DNA from: Planctomycetota bacterium
GTDB taxonomy: Bacteria; Planctomycetota; Phycisphaerae; UBA1845
Direction of reading: 5' to 3'
Length of the DNA: 64,000 bases
Assembly: GCA_016208685.1 (NCBI GenBank)
Contig: JACQXM010000037.1
Location: 1 to 64,000 of the forward strand
Under the pieces are notes generated by a model. The model worked only from the letters and a program-made list of their open reading frames with translations, did no database searches and had not been told where the DNA came from. Of this stretch, positions 1 to 8,800 are shown piece by piece (within the stretch, counting starts at the first letter, position 1; every line of letters starts with the position of its first letter). The translations under genes were made by a program, and so were the position numbers.

Positions 1-470
1 GTCTCGCGGTACTGGACGCAGTACTCGCGCGGGTCGTGCGTACCGGTGAACGACGTGCGGACTCGGTCTCCGGGAATGCCCGCGCGCGTCAGTACGGCGG
101 AGACGATTTCGGGAACGGTTTTGTTCTGGAAGATGCGCGAGCCGTAGCGATGGGTCAGCAGCCAGACCGCCGGGACGAGCTCGGCGCGGAAGTAAGTCTC
201 GTCGTGCGTCTCACCGGTCAGTTCAAACCGGCCGATGATGCCGTGGAAGTATTTCGCTCCGCCCGAGGTGTTCACGCTCAACACCGCCGCCTTGCCTACG
301 ACGCTCTCCATCGTCAGGCCGGTGTCGGTGGTTGCCAGGTCGATCTCAAACCGGTAGAGCTGACACAACCCCTCCTGTCCGCGGTACCGGAGGACCTGGA
401 ATTCGTCGATGTCCAGGTCGGCGACCTGAAACGCCAGTTGCGCCCGGCTCAAGTCACGAAGCAAGGCCAT
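1..470 (-). CDS. vgrG: VgrG/TssI-like type VI secretion spike protein, N-terminal part
   Basis: Only the first 156 codons are inside the window; the gene runs off the left edge. The ATG at 470 is preceded by GGGGAG with a 7-nt spacer. The reading opens MALLRDLSRAQLAFQV and continues with VLRYRGQEGLCQLYRFEIDL, the usual opening of VgrG proteins, in which the first beta-domain describes a rich-hit fold and ends in a signature like the DPREYCVQYRE seen at the truncated end. YFHGIIGRFEL and AVWLLTHRYGSRIFQ also fit. VgrG trimers form the puncturing tip of the type VI secretion tube and may carry effector domains at the C-terminus, which cannot be seen here. A spike protein of a related contractile particle is the alternative. 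Function is family knowledge; the match is by eye. Confidence 0.85.
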   Translation of the reverse strand, partial: MALLRDLSRAQLAFQVADLDIDEFQVLRYRGQEGLCQLYRFEIDLATTDTGLTMESVVGKAAVLSVNTSGGAKYFHGIIGRFELTGETHDETYFRAELVPAVWLLTHRYGSRIFQNKTVPEIVSAVLTRAGIPGDRVRTSFTGTHDPREYCVQYRE

Positions 471-764
471 AGGTCCGCTCCCCGGCGGTCCGAGGCGCAA
501 TCCGCACGCTCCGCCGACCGGGCGATGTCGATCCTGGCTCCGCGGCACGCGCCGTGTGGTCCCCCGCCGTCCTGTGACGGCCTGGCGCACTCGTCGGGGC
601 CGGGGAGCCGTGCGTCCCGGCACTCACGCTTGTAGTTAAGGTATCAACAAAACTAGAGAGAACGCAAGAGCCAAGTTCGACCGACGGCGATCCTCGTCAC
701 GCCGAGACGGTGGGGCGGCGCGCCCCGGCCGTGTGGCGGGGCCACAAAGGCCGGTGGGCCCGGC

Positions 765-776
765 GGTTCCGGAACC
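765..776. promoter_or_regulatory. 12-bp palindrome GGTTCCGGAACC, copy 1
   Basis: Perfect palindrome GGTTCCGGAACC, identical to the copy at 817-828 and preceded in both by GGC. The 52-bp centre-to-centre distance is close to five turns of B-DNA, as expected for two operator sites bound on one face. Role is inference. Confidence 0.35.
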
Positions 777-816
777 CCAGGGGCGGTGGTCAGGGCTGGT
801 TGGATGCGTGCCGGGC

Positions 817-828
817 GGTTCCGGAACC
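817..828. promoter_or_regulatory. 12-bp palindrome GGTTCCGGAACC, copy 2
   Basis: Second copy, about 100 bp upstream of the DUF4139 start codon. A 10-bp core (GTTCCGGAAC) recurs at 16000-16009 upstream of the large Cys-rich gene at 16506. Confidence 0.35.
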
Positions 829-931
829 GATCGCGGACGAGCGGCGTCCAAGTTACGATACATGCCTGCGCGTGAGCGGCCGTCGCGGCCGGGCCGCGGC
901 ACGGCGCGACACCCATTGAAAGGGGATCATC

Positions 932-2644
932 ATGTACATGTTGCGATGGAAGCCGGGAACGACGCCCGGCGCGAGCTACGGTGCGCAATCGGTCAACGCT
1001 CCACGCGCCTCCGACCGCCTCACCCCCAACGGCGCTGGCCCGCGAATCGTGCGGGCGGTGGCGGTGCGGCTTGGCCGGCACCGAATCGCGCAAGGTCCCC
1101 TGGCTGCCGGTTGTGCGGCGTTGGCCGTAATGCTGGTGCCGTTGGCGACGGCGCGCCCGTTGGTCGCCGCCGAGGGGGACTCCACGGCCCTGACCATCTA
1201 CAGCTCGGCGACGCCGGGGTCCATCCCGCCTGAGATCTATCAGCCCACGGCGCAGAGCAGCTACCGGGGCGGAGACCTGCGCCACGTCATCCCGGGCTAT
1301 GCCCTGGTCAAGCACGAACGGCAGATCGAGCTGAAGGCCGGGCGCGGCACCGTGCGCTTCACGGATGTGGCGGCGCAGATCGACCCCACCACCGTTAGCT
1401 TCGCGTCGTTGACCGACCCCAAAGGCACGCGGGTGCTCGAGCAAAACTATGAATTCGACCTGGTGAGCACCGAGAAGCTCATGCAGCGCTACCTCGATCG
1501 TGAGATCACCGTGGATCAGGTACAGGGCGACAAGGTGGCGACGTTCAAGGGGACGCTGCTGAGCACGGCGGGCGGCCTGCTGCTCAAGGCGGCCGACGGC
1601 GGCGTGCAGGTGGTCAACAACTACGCCAACGTGCGTTTTCCCGACCTTCCCGGCGGACTGATCACCAAACCGACGCTGGTGTGGGACGTGGTGGCCGACA
1701 AGGCCGGCGCCCAGAAGGTCCGCCTCACGTACGAAACCAAGGCCATGGCCTGGTGGGCGGATTACAACATCGTGTTCGCGCCCGGTGCGGACGCCAACCA
1801 GGGTGTGCTCGACGTGGGGGCGTGGGTGAGCATCGTCAACCAGTCCGGCGCCACGTACCCCGATGCCCGGCTCAAGCTTATCGCCGGCGACGTGCACCGC
1901 GCGCCGCAACCGCAGCCGCAATACGTAGGGGGCAAGGGGCGGCGCCAAGCGATGGCGGCCATGGACATGGAGGAGGGATTCGAGGAGAAGGCGTTCTTCG
2001 AATACCACCTCTACACCCTGGGCCGGCCGACGACGCTGCCCGACAATTCCACCAAGCAGATCGAGCTTTTTCCCGCGGCGCGCGGCGTGCCCTGCGAGAA
2101 AGTACTGGTCTACTACGGCCTGGGAACGCGTTATCCCGTCTACGGCTCGCCGATGACCGACCGCAACTTCGGCGTGCAGACGAACAAGAAGGTGGACATC
2201 TACCTGCAATTCAAGAACGAAGAGAAAGTGGGCATGGGTATGCCGCTGCCCGCGGGGCGGATCCGCGTCAGTCAGCTCGACACCGCCGATGGATCGCTGG
2301 AATTCGTCGGCGAGGACGCCATCGACCACACGCCGAAGGACGAGGAAGTGCTCATCAAGCTGGGCAGCGCCTTCGACGTGGTGGGCGAGCGGGTGCAGGC
2401 GGATTTCAAGATCGACTCGCGGCGCGACACCATGGAAGAAACCGTCGAGATCAAGCTCCGCAACCACAAGGAGGAGCCGGTGAAGGTGATCGCCAAGGAG
2501 AACCTCTACCGCTGGACGAACTGGAAAATCACGGAGAAGACGCACGAGTTCGAGAAGATCGACTCGCGGACCATCCACTTTCCGGTCACCGTGCCCAAGG
2601 ACGCCGAGGTGGCGATTCGGTATACGGTGGTGTACACGTGGTGA
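932..2644 (+). CDS. Exported DUF4139-domain protein
   Basis: A 570-residue protein. ATG at 932 follows AAAGGGGATC. After a charged N-terminus of about 45 residues there is a hydrophobic stretch (AALAVMLVPLATARPLVAA) likely to be a signal peptide or anchor, so the protein is probably exported. The middle (residues about 110-200) resembles the N-terminal domain that precedes DUF4139 (VSFASLTDPKGTRVLEQNY, EFDLVSTEKLMQRYLDREI); residues about 230-570 match DUF4139, a beta-rich domain of unknown function, with RNFGVQTNKKVDIYLQFKN and NLYRWTNWKI near the end. The exact biochemical role is unknown in the family. The stop is followed by repeat-rich DNA rather than another gene, so it appears monocistronic. 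Confidence 0.75.
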   Translation: MYMLRWKPGTTPGASYGAQSVNAPRASDRLTPNGAGPRIVRAVAVRLGRHRIAQGPLAAGCAALAVMLVPLATARPLVAAEGDSTALTIYSSATPGSIPPEIYQPTAQSSYRGGDLRHVIPGYALVKHERQIELKAGRGTVRFTDVAAQIDPTTVSFASLTDPKGTRVLEQNYEFDLVSTEKLMQRYLDREITVDQVQGDKVATFKGTLLSTAGGLLLKAADGGVQVVNNYANVRFPDLPGGLITKPTLVWDVVADKAGAQKVRLTYETKAMAWWADYNIVFAPGADANQGVLDVGAWVSIVNQSGATYPDARLKLIAGDVHRAPQPQPQYVGGKGRRQAMAAMDMEEGFEEKAFFEYHLYTLGRPTTLPDNSTKQIELFPAARGVPCEKVLVYYGLGTRYPVYGSPMTDRNFGVQTNKKVDIYLQFKNEEKVGMGMPLPAGRIRVSQLDTADGSLEFVGEDAIDHTPKDEEVLIKLGSAFDVVGERVQADFKIDSRRDTMEETVEIKLRNHKEEPVKVIAKENLYRWTNWKITEKTHEFEKIDSRTIHFPVTVPKDAEVAIRYTVVYTW

Positions 2645-2674
2645 CGCGGGCCTCTCGGTTTGGCGTGCAGTAGG

Positions 2675-3218
2675 GCATCCGTCGGTGCTCGCCGGCGGAC
2701 CACAACGTGGCGGCGAGGTACGTATCAAGCAGGCGTTTTCGGCCCGATTGGTGCCGGGCGAGCCAGTCAAGGAAGAGAGCGGTCGATTCCCTTGCTGGGT
2801 ACATCGGTTGAACTTCGGCCACGATTTCTCTCAGCGGCATCGCCCTGCGGGCGTGCGATGGTTGCCAGGGACTTCAGTCCCTGGTGGAGAAACCTGTCCT
2901 CTTTTTGTATCTTTTCCGCCCGGAGGGCGGACGAAGCTGGACCGGCGAGGCTCGTTCGCCCTCCGGGCGAAGAGAACAAAGGGGGCCCACTGAATTCCAG
3001 GGACTTGAAGTCCCTGGCAACGTTTACGCGCCCTGCGGGCGAGAGGCAGCGGGGGACGTGCGGCGACGTGGTTCGGGGGGATGAAAATGCCATGAGGGCT
3101 GAGGGCGAGTTCCTTCCCTGCGTCCAGGACTTCTCGTCGCAGCGTCGCGTGGGCGCTGGTGAACCAGCGACTCCTGAACCTCGAGGTGCACGAGGATCGT
3201 AGTTTCGACGCCGATCAT
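2675..3218 (-). pseudogene. VapC-like PIN-domain toxin, interrupted and frameshifted
   Basis: On the minus strand the ATG at 3218 starts MIGVETTILVHLEVQESLVH, a PIN-domain N-terminus. One frame later the reading continues as SAHATLRREVLDAG, so there is a frameshift near 3155. The PIN sequence stops near 3080 and resumes at 2840 as MPLREIVAEVQPMYPARES, then LGRKRLLDT-type residues (SGRKRLLDTYLAATLWSAG) before losing homology near 2690. Between the halves lies about 230 bp of hairpin repeats. A better C-terminal half of the same gene is at 57650-57871. PIN toxins of VapC type are RNases checked by a linked antitoxin; this copy cannot make an intact enzyme. Its start overlaps the stop of the antitoxin-like frame at 3215-3373 by ATGA. 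Confidence 0.6.
2840..3075. repeat. Hairpin repeat cluster, family A, copy 1
   Basis: Contains CCAGGGAC-TTCA-GTCCCTGG (2865-2884) and CCAGGGAC-TTGAA-GTCCCTGG (2997-3017), both perfect 8-bp stems, plus short CGCCC/GGGCG hairpins with TCC or GGA loops at 2926-2938 and 2968-2980. A closely similar cluster lies at 57870-58165 in the same place relative to the PIN fragment. It looks like a REP/REPIN-type element sitting in the PIN gene. Confidence 0.7.
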
Positions 3219-3373
3219 CGCGGTAGCATTTCACCCAGAAGGTCATCGTTGGCTGCGAAGAGCGGCCGCAGAATGGCCCCCAGCGCCGGAGGTTTGGTGT
3301 CGCGCAGCGGGGGGTGGCCGTCGGTGGGCGCCAGACGGGCGGCGGCTGGGTCGCCGAGCCGGACGAGGCCCAC
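3215..3373 (-). CDS. Possible antitoxin partner of the broken PIN toxin
   Basis: A 52-codon frame opening at GTG 3373 with sound codon use (G/C third positions), ending ...FAANDDLLGEMLPR and overlapping the PIN start by ATGA, the usual antitoxin-toxin arrangement. The frame could be opened further upstream only to a stop near 3405, so this may be just the C-terminal part of an older antitoxin. No DNA-binding fold can be recognised. Assignment rests on position. Confidence 0.35.
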   Translation of the reverse strand: MGLVRLGDPAAARLAPTDGHPPLRDTKPPALGAILRPLFAANDDLLGEMLPR

Positions 3374-3451
3374 GAGGCAGTAGCCTGTAAGTGACCACCG
3401 TAGCTAAAGTTCGGCGCGTGACCGGCCGCGCCGTTGCGCCGCCGCCGGCCG

Positions 3452-5308
3452 CTACGGGCCAAACACCCGCGCGAACCCGGCGAAGTCCTCCAGGTCCACG
3501 TCCGAGTCGGCGTTGAAGTCGAGATGGGTGCAGGTACCGGTCGGCGTCACACCTTGCGGCGGCGTTGAACACGAGGACCACGCCGTGAAGTCGGCGGGCG
3601 TTACGGCCCGATCCCCGCTGTAGTCGCCGATGCCGAATTCGTAGGCGCCCTGGTCGATGCGGCCATAGAGGATGCGCGCGTGGTTGTCCAGGTCCTTGCG
3701 GTAGTACAGCGGCGGGCTGGGCTGGCCGGCATTGATCGCGGGCGAATCGGGCGCGAGGCGCAGGTTGTCGTCCTCAGTGCCGAGAATGTCGTCTGGGCCG
3801 TCGGGATCGGCGAACAGTGGGTCCAACCCGCTATTGCCGACGCCACCGTAGGTCGTGTCCCAACCCTCCACTGTACTGTGGTTGATCGTCAACGACGAGA
3901 AGTAGTCATCGTAGTCGAGCTGGGCAGCTTGCACGTCGCCACGGGCATCCGTATTGCCCCAGAAGACAGAGTTCGACACGGTCACGCTACCTGCGCTGTA
4001 CAATCCACCGATCACTTGGGCGGAGTTTCCGACGAACGTGGAGCTAAGCACGGTAAGCGGTCCGAGTCTGTGGGACACGGCGCCGCAAGCGCCACCACTG
4101 TATCCCGGACCGAAGGCTTGGTTCCCACTGAACAGGCAGTTGGCGAGAACTGCCCCAAAACCGCCGCTGTAGAACCCGCCCCCACTCAGGGTCGCGTGAT
4201 TGCCGTAGAACCGGCAGTTGACCAGCGTGGGGTACCCGCCGCTCGACATGCCGCCCCCCCAGCCGCTGTGGTTGCCGGCAAACACCGTGTCCAGGACGAA
4301 AGGCGCACCTATCCACGCGTCCAGTCCCGTACCGCTGTTGCCAATGAAGCGGCAACCCTCGATCCGCTGGTCGCCGTCCGTGCTCAGGCCGCATCCCCGA
4401 TTGTCGAGGAAGTCGCAGGACGTGAAATCAGGCTCGTTCCCGAGGGCGTCCACAACGCACTGATCCCCGCCATAGCACTCGTTGTGCTGGAAAACAGAGT
4501 CGCGAAAGGCCGGCTCGCCGCCCCGCGCGTACACGGCGCCGCCCTGCTTGCCAGCGTTTGCCACAAACGCGGCATTCTGAATGCGCGGACTAGCGTCCAG
4601 ACTCAGTAAGCCGCCTCCGGTCGGGTAGGACTGGTCGTCCGTGGGGTTCGCTTCACCCCCTGTGATCGTCAGACCGTCGATCAGCGTGCGCGCCCCAGCC
4701 TGCCGGATTCGCAGGACGTTGTAGCTGTTGTCGCAGCGTGTGGGGCGACACTCCTCACAGCAAAGCCACTCCGCGAGTGTCGAGCAGCCCTCTTGCCACC
4801 CCAATGCGCAGGTCGGACGGCTCATGTGCGCGACGACGGCCGCCTGGCACGTGGCGCTGTCGCAGCCGGGCCCACCGTACGCCACGCAGCAGTTGCTCGC
4901 AACCGGAGGATCGAGGTCGTCATCGCCCAGCAGGTCGCCGCTGAGGATTGTCGGGTTGGCACGGCTGTCGCGCTCCGCGCGGCAGGATTCCCAGCCTGCA
5001 AAGCCGCCGTAGAGGTCGACGAGGTCGGCCAGTTCAAACGACGCCTCCCGGTCGCCGGTGCCACGGTCAGGCCGGTACACACCCGCCGCGATCCACACCT
5101 CACAGGGACATTCCCCCCGCCCGCGCGCGTCGTCCAGGGCATCCTGGAGGTCAACGTAGGCGTCCGACCAACTCGTTCCGTCATTGGTCCCAGCGGCCGC
5201 GGCGCTGACGTAGATCACGCGCTGGGCGACCGACGGCCGGGGTAACAGCAAACAGGCGGCGACGAGAACTGGACGAACCGCATGGCAACGGTCGTTAAGA
5301 AAGGCCAC
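3452..5308 (-). CDS. Secreted parallel beta-helix protein with dockerin-like tail
   Basis: A 618-residue protein. I start at GTG 5308 because AGGAGG lies 8 nt upstream and the upstream ATG has none. Residues 1-30 are a signal peptide ending near PRPSVAQ. RVIYVSAAAAGTNDGTSW opens the typical planctomycete right-handed beta-helix domain, with repeated G-N-x-A/C turns such as FVGNSAQVIGGLYS and FYGNHATLSGGGFYS over residues about 200-480. DPLFADPDGPDD and LRLAPDSPAINAG close the helix. The last 60 residues carry a dockerin-like pair, DYSGDRAVTPADF and DFNADSDVDLEDF. Cys-rich insert near residues 140-190. Likely a cell-surface or extracellular polysaccharide-related protein; substrate unknown. 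Confidence 0.8.
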   Translation of the reverse strand: MAFLNDRCHAVRPVLVAACLLLPRPSVAQRVIYVSAAAAGTNDGTSWSDAYVDLQDALDDARGRGECPCEVWIAAGVYRPDRGTGDREASFELADLVDLYGGFAGWESCRAERDSRANPTILSGDLLGDDDLDPPVASNCCVAYGGPGCDSATCQAAVVAHMSRPTCALGWQEGCSTLAEWLCCEECRPTRCDNSYNVLRIRQAGARTLIDGLTITGGEANPTDDQSYPTGGGLLSLDASPRIQNAAFVANAGKQGGAVYARGGEPAFRDSVFQHNECYGGDQCVVDALGNEPDFTSCDFLDNRGCGLSTDGDQRIEGCRFIGNSGTGLDAWIGAPFVLDTVFAGNHSGWGGGMSSGGYPTLVNCRFYGNHATLSGGGFYSGGFGAVLANCLFSGNQAFGPGYSGGACGAVSHRLGPLTVLSSTFVGNSAQVIGGLYSAGSVTVSNSVFWGNTDARGDVQAAQLDYDDYFSSLTINHSTVEGWDTTYGGVGNSGLDPLFADPDGPDDILGTEDDNLRLAPDSPAINAGQPSPPLYYRKDLDNHARILYGRIDQGAYEFGIGDYSGDRAVTPADFTAWSSCSTPPQGVTPTGTCTHLDFNADSDVDLEDFAGFARVFGP

Positions 5309-5464
5309 GATCAAACCTCCTCCTGGGCGTCGTTGCGTACCTGGCATGCCACTTGCCCGACTCTAATAACACCGTTCGGCGCTACGTGGCGCGGGGATCT
5401 CGCAGAAAACGGAAGGCCCTTTCTGAGTACGGACCGAACAGGATTCGAGGAAGGAGGTTCGATC

Positions 5465-5890
5465 GTGGCGTCGCGTACCCCTGTAACTCTCGCGGCCCTC
5501 CTCGCATGCCCGGCCGTGGGAGTTCCCGCCGAGCGACGAGGGTCCGTGGAGTGCGCAAACGGCGACGTTCCGGGGCCGCCCGCCCACAGTCGCATCGGCA
5601 CGAAGCACGCCGTCGAACCGGGTTCGCAACGCCGCGCCGGTCGCCGCCGTTTGCCCACTGTCCGCCGGGCGGACCGCGGTTGCCTCTCCCGGCGGGTCGC
5701 GGCGGCTACGGAAGATCGACGGGTGGGCGCGTATCGTCGCTACAAAGGACACGTCGTCCTGGCCGGTGCGGCGTTTCCTTGTTCGCTCAGCGACGTCGAC
5801 GACGACGGCGACGTGGACGCGTACGACGCGGCACGCGCCACGGGAACCCGGACCGGACCGCTCGGACCAGCCTCCCTGCCGCCGTGTCTA
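5465..5890 (+). pseudogene. Truncated exported protein with half a dockerin
   Basis: GTG at 5465 is preceded by GGAGGTTCGATC, almost the same leader as the divergent beta-helix gene (AGGAGGTTTGATC-GTG). It encodes a signal-like start (VASRTPVTLAALLACPAVGV), a basic middle, then SLSDVDDDGDVDAYDAARA and ends in SLPPC, which is the first half of a dockerin-like tail. At that point the convergent gene's own dockerin end begins on the other strand, and this frame runs on antisense without a stop to 6838. I read it as a gene whose second dockerin half and stop were lost. It may alternatively be a chance open frame. Confidence 0.35.
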
Positions 5891-8800
5891 CTCGCCGAAC
5901 ACGCGCTGGAACGCCGCGACGTCCGCCGCGTCCACGTCTCCATCGCCGTCGAAGTCGAAGGCCTCACAACCGGCGGTCGCTGGCATGCCTGGGCCGGTCA
6001 TGCAGCCGCCCAGCAGCTCCGCGTCGGCAAGATCGACGTCGTTGTCGCCGTCCGCGTCACCCAGTCGCGTCGCCACCACGTTCAGATTGGCTGCCGCGCT
6101 GGTCACCGTCCCGCAGTCGTTGGTGACCACCACATCGTACTCACCCGCGTCCGCGGCCGTGGCGGCGCCGATGCGCAGAATGCCGGTGTTGGCGCCGCTC
6201 GTGGTACCGCCGTCGGTGAGGTTCATTCCGTCGCGCCGCCACTGAAAGGAGTACGCCGGGGCGCCCTTGACGGTCACGGAGAACTCCGCCGGTTGCCCGG
6301 ACACCACGGCACGGTGCGCCGGTTGCCGCACGATGTGGATGCGATCGGCGTCCGCCAGTTCCCACGTGTTGGGCGGCACGAATCCTGTCGGTCCGCCGCC
6401 GCCGAACTGAACCAACGCATTCCGAGCACGATCGTAAGCCAGGTTGCCGCCTTCAGACGTGGGTGGACCGTCATTGATGGAAAGCAGGTGCCAGGTCGCA
6501 CCGTCATACCCCCAAGTCCAGCGCAGGCCATCGTTAAACGGGGCGCGCCCGTTGTTCAGAATGATCATCCGGCGGGCCTCGTGAAAAGCAATCCCACCGC
6601 CCCCAGTGAGCACTCCGGGGTTTCCGCAGCAGGTGCTACCCGGCTGGCCCGGCTGGTACCTGGGGTCATTGGCCGGGAAAACGCGCACCCACTGCCCATT
6701 TTCCCATTCGAACGTGCGCAGTTCCACCGGACCAATGCCGGGCACGCCCCAACCATTGAAAACGACTCGTTTCTTGCGGGCGCGATCAAAACCCATCTGG
6801 CCAACGAAGTTGTAGTTGCCGGGCGCCGCATCGGGTAGATCGGAAGAGACTTGCGACCAGGTTCCCGAAATACCGTCGTATTCCCAAGTGTCGTGGGGAT
6901 ACAACGGGCCAGCGACGCTGAATCCCCCATGCAAGACAATCTTCCTGGCAACGGTGTCGTAGACGAGCCCCGGGCCGCTACGCGCCGTCGGTCCGCCGGT
7001 CATGATCTGCGTCCACGATGTTCCATCCCACTCCCAGGTCTCAGAACGATAGGCGGCGGGATCGCTCCCGGAACCGCCCGCAAAGCCGCCAAACAGGACG
7101 CACTTTCCTCGATCCTCGTCGAAGGCCATCCCCGCTCCGGCAAGCCCGGGCGGCCCGGACGTCGCGCGGAGCGCCCAGGTGTTGCCGTTCCACTCCCAGG
7201 TATCACGTGTAACGCTGGAGTAATCCGGATACTGACCGCCGAACAGGACGGTCACGCCGCGGCGGCTGTCATACGCCATGCTTGGTCCCGTGCGGAACGT
7301 CGGACCCGTTGATGCGACCGACGTCCAGGGCTTGGGTACGACATTGACGTGTACTGGCGGACTGACGCTCGAGTCACAGTAGTTCCCGACAAACAGCGAG
7401 TATCGGCCGGTGTCCGCCAGCTCCAGTGACGGCAGGGAGAGGTCCTCGGCGTTCGAGCCCGTGATCCGGCCATCGTCGGCGAGCGGCAGGCCGTTCTTGT
7501 CCCATTGGAAGGAGAAGGCAGGAATCCCGGCGATGGTCGCGTCCAGGACCGTGTCCGTGCACACTTCGAAGTTGCCCGCGCCGGCGATGGAGGTGGCGCG
7601 CGGCGGAATCTCGAACAAATGTGCTACGGCACTGGCGACCGCGCACGGGCCCTCGGTGACCACGACGCTGTAGTCTCCCTCGTCACCCGGGTACACGGAG
7701 CGGATGGTCAGAGTATCGGACTGCGCCCCGAAGATGCGGTCGCCGTCGTCGAAGAGGTTGCGGCCGTCTTTCTGCCATTGAAACTGTCGGTTCCGCGAAC
7801 CGGTCATGGTGACGTGAAACACGGCATCCCCGCATGCATCGACGAATAGCGTCGGCGGTTGCTCCACGAACCCGGGGCAGATGCGGAACGGTGTGGGGAA
7901 CACCAGGGAATTGTTGCCCACGTACCCGTCGACATAGAACGGCGTAAAGGCGCCGACGTAATAGTCGCCCGCCGGGACATCGGGGATGAAAGCATTGGCG
8001 TTGACAGTGAGGACCTGACCGGGATCCAACGAAACCGGCAGGGATTGTAGCGCGGTATCAGTGCCGTCGATGCTGGTGTCCAGCGAGAGGCGAAGGTCGA
8101 GGTTGGGCACGTCGGCCGTACGGGCTCCGGCGTTGGCGACGCTCACTTGCACCGGCAGCGTGCCGCCCACGGCGTACGGCGGCATCAGGGGGTTCACCTG
8201 CACATTGTTGATGTCGAAATCGGCGGCAGGCTCGTCCTGCTCGCGCCCGAACCATACGAAATACGGGGTAGGGTTGGTGCCGCCGGACCCGTTCATAGTG
8301 AAACCCGTTCCGATCCAGGTTTCCGGGGCGTACCAATGCTGCCTCGTAGCGACGTAGTCTCCCCAGCGGTTGATCGGCGGGCCGCTGGACCCCGAGGCGA
8401 TGCCCACCACCTCCAGCGGCGAGAAACTGTGGTTGTTAAAGGCGTCCGCGATGAAGGCGTAGAAACCCGGATAGAGCAGGCCGCCTCCGAACGAGATGGT
8501 GCCTCCCTTCGCCCCGTAACTGTTGGGGTGGACAGACGGGTAGAGCATGGCAGTGCTAGGGTTGAAGATCGGTTGGGTGGTCAGGTATTCGCGGTCGGTT
8601 TCGCGGTACTTGCCCACGTCGACGTAGGGGTAGGCAAAGGGGCTGTTCTTCTGCGAGCAGTTGTACATGAACCCCAGTTCGCCGTTGGCGAGGTAGGCGC
8701 CGAGAATTCGGGAGTCGGAGAACGCCGCGAAGTTGGTGCCGTCCGGGGCGAAGGCGCGGAAGTCGTCGTCCTCGAACGCGGGATGGTCCACGTCGTCGTA

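Larger units (their letters stand above)
471..931. other. Divergent intergenic region
   Basis: Separates the divergent vgrG and DUF4139 genes. Contains an AT-rich stretch near 637-665 and a pair of identical 12-bp palindromes (listed separately) about 100 bp upstream of the DUF4139 start. No convincing gene is seen; the open frames here are Arg/Gly/Pro-rich antisense readings. Confidence 0.6.

Noticed and set aside
653-2770. Long minus-strand frame (705 codons) over the DUF4139 gene
   Set aside because: Antisense reading of a GC-rich gene; Arg/His/Val-rich composition, no domain, no ribosome site.
5282-6838. Plus-strand frame of 518 codons spanning 5282-6838
   Set aside because: Only the part from 5465 to about 5890 has gene-like features; the rest is antisense to the Ig/Kelch gene.
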